64,000 bases of DNA from Notospermus geniculatus (lineage: Eukaryota > Nemertea > Pilidiophora > Heteronemertea > Lineidae): the NCBI GenBank assembly GCA_002633025.1, contig NMRB01000121.1:289219-353218 (forward strand), in the 5' to 3' direction. This document shows positions 43,297-55,900 of the stretch, in pieces (positions within the stretch are counted from its first letter, which is position 1; each line of letters starts with the position of its first letter). The position numbers and the translations under genes are program-made. Under the pieces are notes generated by a model that searched no databases, was not told where the DNA came from, and saw only the letters and a program-made list of their open reading frames with translations.

Positions 43297-45100
43297 CGCA
43301 CAAATTTATTCAAAGGCCGGCCAACTATATTCGTTTCACTCGGCATCTGGATGTGCATTGGAACCTCAGTTTAAAGGATTCCATAACCTTTTCTCGATCA
43401 AGGGGGCAGGAATTGTTTCCTTTCTGTTACATGTACATTTGTAGTTCTTACCTATCTTTTATGAGTTTCCGACGAAGATATCAAATCACTGTGTTCAGAA
43501 TGCAGTATTTTTCATACGAATGACCCTAGTAGGCCAAAACCTGTTTGGAGACTCGTCATGGGCATTTGAGTGTCGGCGTACGTGCCGAAGAGTTCACAAT
43601 TAACTGAAAGCACGAATGTTAGAACTTTCGATTGGGACCCTGAGGTTATTAATATTTCATGGTAACAAGTACACGTACACATCATGATGATAATAATCGT
43701 TCAATATATGCTGTACATATACGGTATTGCTATTGGTAAGACAATGGATAAAAGATAACTTGACATCGAGAAAACAAACTAAAAAGCGGACTTCAACAGC
43801 GTACAATACATATAGATAAGAGCCTTGACGTCAGCAGCGTGACTGCGTTGTTGGTGTCGGTGTCTATACTCTCCGATTCCCGCAAAGAAACCTAATACCC
43901 CAAAAGCTCAGGTTATAGATACTCCGTTGGACATCGGATTCAAGGCCGATGAAATCAGCAAGACAGTATTTTTGTTGCACTTGGGAGTCATCCATATTAC
44001 AATTAATACATGTAGGTGTGATTTTTTTTTCTTTGATTATTACACCATTATCTGCAGGAACAGGCCTCCGACTGGCGAGCAAAATCCACAGTAGCCATCA
44101 CATGATGCACTCACACGCTGCCTGTTGTCGCTTATGGTGGGTCCGCTCAAAGAATCGTTTGAGAATTATCTGCGAACCCGACAACTTTCAGATTCGGGGC
44201 GATTCGGGACATTCGTAGCGTCAGTGAAAGCCAGGCATTAGCACAAATTTATTCAAAGGCCGGCCAACTATAGTCGTTTCACTCGGCATCTGGATTTGCA
44301 TTGGAACCTCAGTTTAAAGGATTCCATTACCCTTTTCTCGATCAAGGGGGGCAGAAATTGTTTCCTTTCTGTTACATGTAGTTCTTACCTATCTTTTATG
44401 AGTTTCCGACGAAGATATCAAATCACTGTGTTCAGAATGCAGTATTTTTCATATGAATGACCCTAGTAGGCCAAAACCTGTTTGGAGACTCGTCATGGGC
44501 ATTTGAGTGTCGGCGTACGTGCCAAAGAGTTCACAATTAACTGAAAGCACGAATGTTAGAACTTTCGATTGGGACCCTGAGGTTATTAATATTTCATGGT
44601 AACAAGTACACGTACACATCATGATGATAATAATCGTTCAATATACGCTGTACATATACGGTATTGCTATTGGTAAGACAATGGATAAAAGATAACTTGA
44701 CATCGAGAAAACAAACTAAAAAGCGGACTTCAACAGCGTACAATACATGTAGATAAGAGCCTTGACGTCAGCAGCGTGACTGCGTTGTTGGTGTTGGTGT
44801 CGGTGTCTATACTCTCCGATTCCCGCAAAGAAACCTTACCCCAAAAGCTCAGGTTATAGATACTCCGTTGGACATCGGATTCAAGGCCGATGAAATCAAC
44901 AAGACAGTATTTTTGTTGCACTTGGGAGTCATCCATATTACAATTAAATAGGTGTGATTTTTTTTCTTTGATTATTACACCATTATCTGCAGGAACAGGC
45001 CTCCGAATGGCGAGCAAAATCCACAGTAGCCATCACATGATGCACTCACACGCTGCCTATTGTCAGTTATGCTGGGTCCGCTCTTTTTAGGTTGCAATCC
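43297..45100. repeat. ~0.95-kb direct tandem duplication
   Basis: GCACAAATTTATTCAAAGGC at about 43297 and again at about 44243 begins two near-identical units (both with GGAGACTCGTCATGGGCATT). The second unit runs into the complete GON exon 4 at 44975-45118; the first ends in a broken exon 4 (44040-44148). Confidence 0.75.
44040..44148 (-). pseudogene. Broken GON exon 4 fragment
   Basis: Encodes the last 36 or so residues of a type 2 GON domain with CDGYCGFC-type cysteines and the stop at 44040-44042, but the 5' part and acceptor are replaced by an interspersed repeat (CCGAATC type). Confidence 0.65.
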
Positions 45101-46815
45101 ACTAGCTGACCACGTTATCTGGAATGAAATGATGTTTACGAGTAGACAATACGATTACATTTGAAAGCTCCAACAGCCATGGAACTTCCTTAGCGCGCAC
45201 ACACTGTTAAACACCAGCGTCCGCAATAAATGGTGGCATTCTTTTTCATAGAACACAACAGAACTGTCACAAGCTTACCCCATCCTTGACCTTAAATTTA
45301 GTCCCTCTCAAGTCGATTTGAAAATATCCTTTAAGTCCACCGGTGCAACCTCCTCCGCTGCCGAACGCATACTTCTTGGACCCGACCCCACCGAATAGTG
45401 ACGCAAATGTAAAGTCACTGGCAAATACGGCCAAATCCTGTAAAATAGCGGATTTGTTGCAAGTATAGTGGTAAGCCTAACCGTTGAAACATCCAATATG
45501 TTACCTGACGAAACAGAACACCACTACTGACAATGTAGGCCGTCAGTAATCTTTATTGTGAGAGGGTACGGCCTATATGCACTGCTCCACCTTTTCCGGT
45601 TTACCAGTTAGTTGCCACAGTATGTATTTTTGTTGTTTTCCTTATAGCTTTACCCCCCTTTATACATGTACTTGTGGTGTCGAGAGATACGATTGAACGA
45701 CATCTGGTATCAAATCCAGAGGACAACCTACCTTCGTGTTGAGTCGGATCTTTGTGAACACGGTCCCACCTCGGCCCGACCAAGAACTACCGCCAGGTAC
45801 GAAGTTCTTATTCAGGGACGCTGCTGCTGATGCTGGAGGGAGGTTGATAAACTCCTTGTATCCATTTGGAATGGATGCATCATTTTTACAGTAGAGTTCG
45901 ACTGGTATCGTTTTGGGTGTCCCGGGGTACAGCATGTAGTTTCCGTCTGGCAGTGTTGTCATGCTCTTTTCGAGTTTGTATTCCGCACAGCACCGCGGCT
46001 TACCTGCAAGTGCGAAGTCAGTCAGCAGCACTTGTTCAAATTTATTGTCTGTGAACCAACGCACTGACGGCACAGATACAAATTCATGATTGCCAGATTG
46101 GAAATCATCCTTTCTGTGAGTCGTGTCTTCGACTGTTCGACAGAAATCTGAGACTCGCAAAGATGAAGTTAGAAGAACACATTGGACCGTATTCAAAAAG
46201 GGTGATCATCCCGCGATTAAGACTTAGACGTGTGTGACTTCACTAAATGCACACACTTCCACCATGCATTTGACGAAGTTACATCTCTGTACTGGCTCTG
46301 AGATTGACTTTGAACATCTCACAGTATTTTATCGATGAATCACGTTTATGAAGTAAGTATTTCTTCTTTTGATTTAAGGAAAAGAGACGAAGCTCTCTAT
46401 GGACGAAATGAAAGCCACTTAGACGCTGAACGGGGATCATCTGAGAGACTTCAAGCCAACCTGACTTACCATCATTCCTGGATCTTGTTGAATAGTATAG
46501 GTTTCCATCCCTCTTCGCAATGGATGATGCATTTGAGACGCAGGGGTCGAATTCTTCGGCAGATAACTGACACCTCCCGACGTTTTCCTGGTAGTTGAAT
46601 GATTTGCAAGTGGCGCGTCCAATGCACGCATAGCCACAGTCCAAGTCCGTCATGTCCGGTTTCATGAAATCGTCAAGGTAGGGTCCCGCAAAATATGAAT
46701 TCGTAAATTGACGGTAGAAATACTCTGCTCGGGCCTTGACCGCGGCAGGAAAGCACAGAATGGATAAAATAAAATAAAACGAACAAAATAGTCTTCGAAT
46801 CATTTTTGTATACAT
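44975..46815 (-). CDS. Secreted PAN/Apple + GON domain protein, type 2, second unit, complete
   Basis: Exons on the minus strand: 46815-46470, 46003-45732, 45437-45279 and 45118-44975, giving about 306 aa, with phases as in the other members. Signal peptide MYTKMIRRLFCSFYFILSIL; PAN domain CGYACIGRATCKSFNYQ, CQLS; GON domain DGNYMLYPG, PVELYCKND, FTKIRLN, AGGC, IDLRGTKF, CDGYCGFC. It is the counterpart of the gene at 20206-21173, whose last exons are missing. Cleanest type 2 member in the window. Confidence 0.85.
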
Positions 46816-48252
46816 TGTTCAGCATTCACTCACTGAATCAAATTTAGTTTTCGTCAAAGGAATGCTTCACCTGGATTTTTTTATGTATCCCGGAAAAGAC
46901 GTCAAATCAAAGTCATTTTCTTACAAAATCGAACAAATATCCCTCTACAACAATTTTTGTCAATTATGACTTTAAAAAGACGTGTTTTAATCGATTAAAT
47001 TATCCCGAATTTTAGCACCTCCAGACGACAGACACATCTGACCTTGTGCGGAAACGACTGTCATATCCAGTGTGCTCACGGACTGACACTGCATATTGGC
47101 ATACCGTTATCTCTTTTCGTGGACAAAAAGTTCGGTATTGACACGATGTGGATCTCAGAATGACATGGGCTGCAGTCCTTGAAAACGCTTGTCGCTACTT
47201 GAAAACGCAGTAAATTTTTAATGGGGTAATTTCATCAAATGAAAGCTCAGTGTAATACGAAATAATGCAGGCCTACATGTACAGGCTAGTTAGGGCCAGC
47301 TTTAAAGTGAGGGGAAGCAAACGTGTAGTCGTCAGCAATCACTCTTCGAGCCCGTCACAACAAAACATCCGTTGATGTCCGCTCGATCAATCTATCACAG
47401 AGCCTGGGCTCAGTCCTTGGGAGAGACTGCCACATTACTAATGACGTGGCGCCCATGAACTTGAATGACACTCAAACAATGCCAAAACCCCTGTCTAGTG
47501 CGATGTCACTACTCGGGAGAGGAGTTCACATGTACGTGAACATTCCAGATCACCCCAACGTACATGTAGGCCCACTTGAATGGTAAATCCATTATTCTAG
47601 CACTGACTTGACACCTCTCAAGTGCGATGTCATTCGCGGTACGTACCCCACACTTCGGGGACTGATTAGTAACGACACACTTACACCTTACACAACATGC
47701 CTCAAAAGCCATTCCATCGTTGTAATTCCACAGCCTGATCTTACCAGCACGCCGACAAGTACCGGTACACACACTAGAACATTCCAAATTCATGAAATTT
47801 CTAAGTACATGTAGATAAAAGCTTTTTGAAGAGGTTGGGATGAACAAGTGGATTCTGAAGCCAGTGGAGTCCACTGGTTTCAGGACATTCGCCGGGTTCG
47901 CTTGCAGCCGCGGAAATACCACAACATGTAATTAATGATAAGAAGAATTCACATATGTATACTTGATATGGCGGTTATTTATTGTCATCACATACAGTAA
48001 CATGATGTCATTATGTGGCACAAAAGTTCGTCACTTGCGAAACACGCCTAAACAATTCAGAGAATCGGTTTCTTTATGCACGTCGTCCCACAGATTGGCC
48101 TCAGGTCCGCGTTGTTGTTGTGTCATGTATCTTTCTGGATAGAACTATTCGCCCACAGGTGAGTTGTGATGAGGCTAGGTACATGTAATATATCATTTAA
48201 TCGAAATTCCCAACGTATTCTTACCAATAGAGGTGTAAAATATGCTGCATCA

Positions 48253-48553
48253 CAGGGCCGTAGCTAGGTTTTTTTCGCTAGGGGGGCATTTTAAGCAAAC
48301 GAGTTGCCCGGACATAGGCTTGGCCTTCGAGCGCCACAGGGGCCTGTTTTGCGGGGGGTCTGGGGGGCCTCCCGCAGAAAAATTTTGAAACTTAGAAGCT
48401 CTGAGATGCGATTTGAGGTCAATTTCCTTCACTCTGAGACACGAACAATTCTGATCTTTTATCCCATTTGATTTTGCTGAAAAAATTTTTTTTTTGAACA
48501 ATTGGCCTGGGGGGGCATTTGCCCCCCCTGTCCCTATGCTAGCTACGGGCCTG
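48253..48553. mobile_element. Second copy of the CAGGGCC MITE
   Basis: Same ends, same CATCA flanks and same interior as 22611-22911. Confidence 0.7.
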
Positions 48554-49124
48554 CATCAGAATGCCTCCCGTATGCATGAGCACGCTTTATTTTTCGCCGG
48601 GCGGACACCCATTCAATCCAAATACCCCACATCCTCTTCCAACCAATACAGGTGCTAAGGCGGTGACAGTCCGGTGCGTACACAACGCGTCAGGAAAGCG
48701 TTCAACCAATCAGGGTGGCGGTAACACAGACCGAAACACCTACCGAAGAATCTGATTGGCGGAACTACTGCACGACGCGTCGCGTACGCGCCAGTTTCTC
48801 ACCGGCTTTACAACTGCATGAAAATGCCTCCCGGCCCGTATGCATGCAAGCGCCCGCTTTATTGTTTGGCGGACCTTGGAGGAATTACACTTGACAACGT
48901 ATGATTCCTCTCCAAGGGCGGACACTCAAAATCCATTGTGTTTCACAGGTCGGCGCTAGGCGGCGTTATGGACGCACCAACCTGTGTCCGCACGAGCCGC
49001 ATCACGCCGAATTTGGCGAGGTAGGAGCGCTACCTGTCGTGACAATGACTCAAAATCGTACAAAAATGTCTATCAGTGCCTCTCATTCGCTTATTATATC
49101 TATCTTTGGTTGGGATGCATTGGC

Positions 49125-49198
49125 CTTGGAGGAATTATATAATCAGTATAATTCCTCCTTGGAGGAATTCAGTATAATTCCTCCAAGATTCCTCCAAG
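49125..49198. repeat. Double CTTGGAGGAATT hairpin
   Basis: Two successive copies of the mini-palindrome seen at 25666-25701, with an extra CTCCAAG at the right. Confidence 0.65.
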
Positions 49199-49834
49199 CA
49201 TTGGCGAACGGGATGCAATGATACAGCTGTACAGTATTTTGACTAGAAAGCACTATATGATAAATATGACTGCTGATATATTGATGTATTAGTGGCACTA
49301 ATACTGTTGGATATACATGCACATCACTGCGTAAATGGATTTTAGCATAATTTCGGATACTTTAACGAAATTTTCAATGGGGATAAAAACACATTCTGCA
49401 AGAGCAGAAAAAACATGGCCCCGTAATACTATAGGCCTAGTATTGGGGACATGAGTGACTAACGCCGAGGATTCAAACCCACATCATGACATGGTAGCAA
49501 TCTGCAAAAATATCTGACTAGCACCCGTTGACATATCATCGAACCATGGGACAATCTTACCGCTCCCAAGCGTGTATGGTTGATAATATAATTGTCTTTT
49601 TTTAAACAATCGTATGTTGACTGCGAACACAAACTTCCACAAATCCTTCATTTATCTCCATCGCAAATACGTAACTCTATACTGTACGTTGAAGCTTGTG
49701 GGTGAAAAGAAGAGGGAGCTGTATTCGAGATGACAGTGGTGACGTACGGTACATTTATTACGAGACGTGGAATGGTAAACTATGGAGACAGAAGCTTGTA
49801 AATGAAATAAACATCGGGAAAACAGAAAATTCAC

Positions 49835-49835
49835 N
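49835..49835. other. Single-N contig join that removes the last SCYL2 exon
   Basis: Left of N matches 23757; right of N matches 25361. The 1.6 kb between, holding the final coding exon, is absent from the second unit. Confidence 0.85.
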
Positions 49836-49908
49836 CCCATACAATTCAGACCTTTCCATGGACTGGTACGCAAGGATTAACTTGCATTTTTATCATGTGT
49901 TTGCTTAC

Positions 49909-52900
49909 CTTAGCAGGCTGAGCAGGTGTCTTGTTCTCCACGGCAGGTTTCGCTGGCGAGTTCTCACCAGGTTTTTTTGTCTTGTTTGTGTTGTTGGCTC
50001 CTAACATCCCAGAAATGCCAAAACCGCTCATTAACTTCTCCATCTGAAATGTGGTCAAGATGAAAATGCAACGTCAGCAGATTTCTCAACTGCAACACTG
50101 CATTGATACAACAGTGTGTATTCCTCTGGCAAAGCATGACATACCAGTACCTTGGAGGAATTTACTGACAGTATAATTCCTCCAAGCCAGTACTAACTGA
50201 AATCTTTACATACATGTATCATTACCGGCGTCATAACCCTGTTGGTGCATGGGGTCCTTTTATACTTGCCCTGGCATAGACACTCAGGTACAAGGGACCA
50301 CAGCTTTTAGTCCCTTCCGATGGACCCTCAATTAATATTTCACAATTTGTTTTTGTATATGCCTTCACCCAAAGTCGAACTCGCGCCCACCCATGCCATT
50401 CCATTTCTTTATTATTAAGTATTTGCATTGTGAGTATTACCATTGTATCATTCTTGTTTGTGGAACCGTTGGTGTTGGCAACATCAGGAACAGGGTCAGG
50501 ACCAAATTGTATTGTTCTGAAAAGTGAAAGACAAGAAGGTAATGATGTGCCCACATCACCAGAACACTTGGGTGGTTAGGAGTTGGCTTTCTTTCAAGAT
50601 TCATCAGATAGATACCACGTATTTGCCATGCAACAAGGAAGCTAAAGGACAATTCTATGTCAATTCTTTGAATCCCATGATCACTTTACCATTTCACAGA
50701 ATCACTTCCTTATTTTCAGATATCGCAAATGTTTCATTTTTGTTAGGATGCCAAACCAACATTTTTCCAATCATTATTGATTAGGGGGATTCCATCTACC
50801 AGCAATGTCCTCCATGTACAGTGGCATGAAGATCCATAACAAAGGTACCGGTCGGAAGACATGGTAGATAGATGCAAACAACACATATCAGCACAGGTAT
50901 AAGCAAATGCACACTGAATCAAAGTCCAGTGATGTAAATGTGAAAGGAAGGACTTTTAAGCAGTTCCTGGCAAGTAAGACACATTCACGTGCTAACACAC
51001 TTGTAAAATAGGTACTACAGATAAAGAAAGTGAAATATGCTAATTCAACTATGCAACTATTTCTAGCTTTAGAACTAGTGCTTTAAAATACCTAAAAGTG
51101 GTAAAGAAGGAGAACACTAGGCTGGTGTTGATTAATGTCTAAGAGTCAGCGGTTAATTCATGAAGAAAATTAGAAAATGGTTACGATCATCTTCAGCAGG
51201 AGCTACCGAACTTTCTACTTTTTTTTACCTAATCAGTAATACTGTAACTACATGTATTACTACAGGCCCAATGTAGTTAAATGATAAATATGAACTACAT
51301 TTAATATTAAAAGTGGGTGCAAGCAAAACAACAAATACGTTGCGAGTTACAGGAAAACGTGGGACAGAGTGCAATTTGTACAGCTAGCACAGACAAATAA
51401 AAAACTCACTCATCTCCAAAACCTAGATCAGGAAGGCTACAAAAGGACAGACAATTCATAGTAAATAATGATGTGAGAGATATGTATAATATAAGGGAGC
51501 ACTCCTGTTCATTGCCAGTCTTCCTACTTCCTACAGGGGAACCTTTCCATTTTTACTCACCTTGTCAATTTGTTTGGAGCAGTTTATTTTCAGCCATTTT
51601 TAATGGCTAAAGTAGCTCAAATACACGACTACATTTGATGCGACGTCTGCTCAAAAATGCGCAATCAGAAGGAAATGCAACATCATGAGTTGAGAGGAAA
51701 AATTTGGCTAGCGAGAAAGGACATGCGGAAATGAAGCGGCCAACATATGATGGAATGCATGGGAAATCGTTCTGAAATTCGTTCAGAATCAGAAGTGAGA
51801 AAGCCATGAGCCAACTTCAATATTTACACTTCAGTGAAGAGCACATAAGGAACACACTCTGTGTGAGCTACTGCGAAACTAATGTATTAGGCGAACAGGA
51901 TTTTGCAGTAGCTCACGCAGAGTGTGTCCCTATGATGCCTACGAATTTCACAACAACAGACATGCGAGACAGAGTTTTGATTCTAACATGCTTCGGTATT
52001 CACTAAGATTCATGTACTAACAGTAAGTGTTCAGGGGAGCCCTGGGGCAGTATTGGATATTTCTCTGTAAAATGGGAAATGTTGTGTAATTTCACAAAGT
52101 GAAACTGAAAAGACTGGTCAAGACAAGGAGAAAACACCACAATTTACACGTCAAATATGGTCAAAACTGCAAATGTTCCCTCTCCAGTTCGTCGACAGTA
52201 CAAATGGTAAAGCAAGACATTTATCAAGCAGGACAGGTATGTAAAGTTGAAGAAACCTTTGAACCTGATCAAAACTGGGTATTTTTCTTGGCTCCAAAAG
52301 GAACATTTGAAAAAGTTTGCCCAAAAGTAAACCAGCAACTTTAGAGTAAATGGGACACAAATATAGGGGATTTACAAAAGATAAAACACAATACTACACC
52401 TCCATGGGCTAAACAACGAAAGGAAAATAATCGAGTGTTTTACTGATTGAATGCATCACACGGAAATGAAGGGACCATTGAAGATTGATTTTCAAAACCA
52501 CCCGTCGTGAGATTCAAAATAAAAAAGAACACGGGCGATTGTCATGCAACACAACTGAGCACATCTTCTACAGTTATCTGACCAGTTGCACTCCAATGGT
52601 GAAAGGCATTAGAAGTATGTATGGTGAAAGGCACTTGAAGTAGAGAATAGTTTTATCATGTACATGCAGGTATGCTGTAATGCACATAGCTATCACTTCA
52701 AAATCAATCATGCGCCCACTCGTCACTAGCCGAGTGATTGCCTTCTACCAGTGGAGAGCTGAGTCACTGACAGGACATTCAACTGACCGGAGTAGAATCA
52801 TGCCAATCTACTTTCAGAGTGAATATGCAGATTAATATGTATTACAGCCAATCAGGCCACATGACAAACTTACCCCTGGTCTCTGATTTCCATGATTGTA

Positions 52901-55900
52901 CTACGCAATAAATAACCGATGAATGAAGATGGACCTGTGGCCGTTTTATGAGAGTGTGATCATTTTATGAGGGTGTGATCATTTTATGAGGTGTGATCTT
53001 TTAGTATTATTTTGTTTCAAATTATTGCTAATGACGGTGATCATGAAATTGTAATGACTTCAACACGGCTTCGTGTGAATGATTATTAATTTGTGATTAC
53101 TTCAAAATGACTTTTCCATCCAGTCAAGGGGATTTGACACAGAATTCGTACTTTGTAATATATTAGGGTCGTTTAGACGGCAGGCAAAAATCCACATGCG
53201 ATCCGATCGAATCCGAATATGGTTCAAACCTCTTGCGTGTAAATGCTACCCAATGTATCCAATCGGGATTCAAAGTGGACCACCGATTTTGCTGATCACG
53301 AATCTGCACACATTCAACTGCATCATTGGACTACATTGGACCACATACGACCAGCTTAAAATTGCTCATCTAAACGCAATTTATGAGACCCGAATCCGGA
53401 TTCATCATACCTCCCCGCACGCGCATTGACATGGTTTTTCTACTCCACTGACCACACTCGCTGTGGAGAGTTCCACGAGGATAATTTTAAGTTGGAATGT
53501 GACCAGATTAACATGCATGTGTAAACGCCACCCAAAAACTTGGAACACATCCAGTCAAGAATGCGGGTCAATCAGATTGAATCTTAATGTGTTTTTTTGG
53601 CTTGTAGCCCTATTGGGGTCTTATTTCAAGAAATACTCTTTAGGGGAGTAATATGAACAACAATTATTTTCCCAATGAGTTCCCCTAACGCCAATTCAGA
53701 AAACAACAAATATGTAATCCTTTATTTCCTATTTTGATTCTTACCTTTGATCTTGTTGCATTGAGCTGAGTTGTTCTAACTTGCCTCGGTGCTCCGACTC
53801 CACCTTACCAACCATTTCTTTTATCACAGTTATAAAAGCGATGAACTGTAAAGGTTTGAATAATTCGTCATCAAACTATTATCTACACTCTTCAACAATG
53901 CCCCAGTGAAAATGATCAAAGGCAAGCTGCAAGATAGTGTTTTGAAAGGAATCTGACAAAGTGTCAGACACAGTTTGTTTTGTGCCTCTCAAACAAGATT
54001 TGGAGACTGTCATTTATTGGATTGTTGAACAAAAATCCTGTGGATTGTACCCGCCAATGTGTCAGGCAGCAACAGGGGTGTGCCTGACAAACCACAGCTC
54101 GGTGTCTGACAATGTCTCCTTGACAGGCCCCTTTAATAAATTGCAGCTTGAAAGGGGAGCAAAGACACAAGGAGGCACAATGTCCGAGGCAATTTATGTA
54201 CAGCAGTAGATAAGGACAGTCAGAATACTCACTTGCTTTAAATTGAGGTTGCTATCTATCGACAATGGAATGAGATATGGTAAAACTTTTAGGGCCAGTG
54301 TATCTTTGGTTATGCCGAGCTTCTTGTGGGAAAAGGCGACTTGATATATACCTGTATAGTGGGGAAAAATGAAGATATTTTATCAAGAAATCAACAGTAA
54401 ACATGAAGGAATTAGGCCCACATTATGTAACATAGCATAGCATAGACTAGAGCCTCACCTAATATACTCATCAACACAGCTGGTTCTCTTGAGGGTATCT
54501 CAGTCAGAAGTGGGAGTACTTCATCCAAAACATACCACTTGTCCATGAACTCTAACAACTTGCCAACACAGACAAGACAATTTACACGCACCTGGAAAGG
54601 AAACAGAAAACTTCAGTTTTGAACTGTTTTGTTTCCTCACCTTTTTTACTAATAACAGAAAACTACAAGGCTGTTTGCCAATTCTTCTGGCTGAGAAACC
54701 CAAAGGGAAATCTTACTACAATTGAATCAAGATCATCACCTGGACTTACCCCCAGTAACGATGTACTCAGGCATAGTTTCTTTATTCTGGGCATGATGGC
54801 ATTTTTCATGGCACTGTATTCAATCAGATCGGCAAACGTAGGAATGATATTCAAGCACATTTCCTACAAGGGGAAAACATAATAGAGCAGATCAAGAGGG
54901 CAATATAAAACATCCGTATCATTAAATTATTATTTGTCTACAGAGGCAATCCTGCAAGAGGAAAAGGATGTAACAGATTGCAGTACAATGTACCTGTATT
55001 TGTGGGGACTCTGCTTCGAGTGCTCTATAAATCATAGGAAGTATATGATTCTTCACGTCAGCAGATGGTGTCTTCTTCAGCAAAATGTTTGTGTTCTGTA
55101 TGAAGATCAGCGAAATCTGAAAAGAAATGAAAGGTAGAAAATCAGTAAAGGATGCCAATGAATGATGGGACAGGTGAAACACATTGGAATATTGGAATAT
55201 TTCAGTTACAAAGCCCAGGTGTGAAAGGTTTTTCATATGAAACCCCGCTATCACAGCCCTTAAACTTCTTTGGCATTGCAATTTTAATTGAAATATGAAC
55301 ACAAAAATGCCCAGAAGTTTTCTCTGGAATGCAACTTCTGTTACCTTTTTATTCAAGTGCAGAATTGAATTCCTATAAAACATGGCAAAATATAGGATTT
55401 CATAGTATTTTTCTCATGACATAATGATCTCCTACCTGAACTGGTGAAACAATCTGAAATGCAGGGATCAGGGAAGGGAGAACATGTCGGACAAACTCGG
55501 CATCGGTCAGCTGATTAGCAATGAAGAGCACACTGGGAAGGACAAATGGAATCATATCGTGGTTCACGAATTCGCTAAAGAGTGCCGGGAGAATTCGCTG
55601 GATGCACACTCTCTGAAAACAGAAATGAGAGTTTTGACATTTTAAACTAAACCAACGGACCAGGCAACCAAGAACCGATGCTTGTGTGGAGTATCACAGA
55701 TAGGTGAATATCAGGAGCTTCACAAAGCTCTTTCAGGAGTGCACATCTGGAGCTTCACAAAATTGTCTTGGGTACTGCCCATGTCTGGGGCTCCACAAAG
55801 CTAACTTGGGTGCATGTCTTGAGCTTCACCTGTCTATTGGTGCAAGTCTACAGCTTCACAACGCTATCAGGGCTGCATGTTTGGAGCTTCAAAAGTTGTC

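Larger units (their letters stand above)
46816..49834. other. Duplicate of the 21174-23760 spacer
   Basis: Essentially identical to the first unit from 46816 to 48989 (offset 25642), including the MITE at 48253-48553, then 48990-49600 not present in the first unit, then the duplicate of 23529-23759. 49450-49500 contains GGTTTGAATCC on the minus strand, a B-box-like motif. No gene. Confidence 0.55.
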
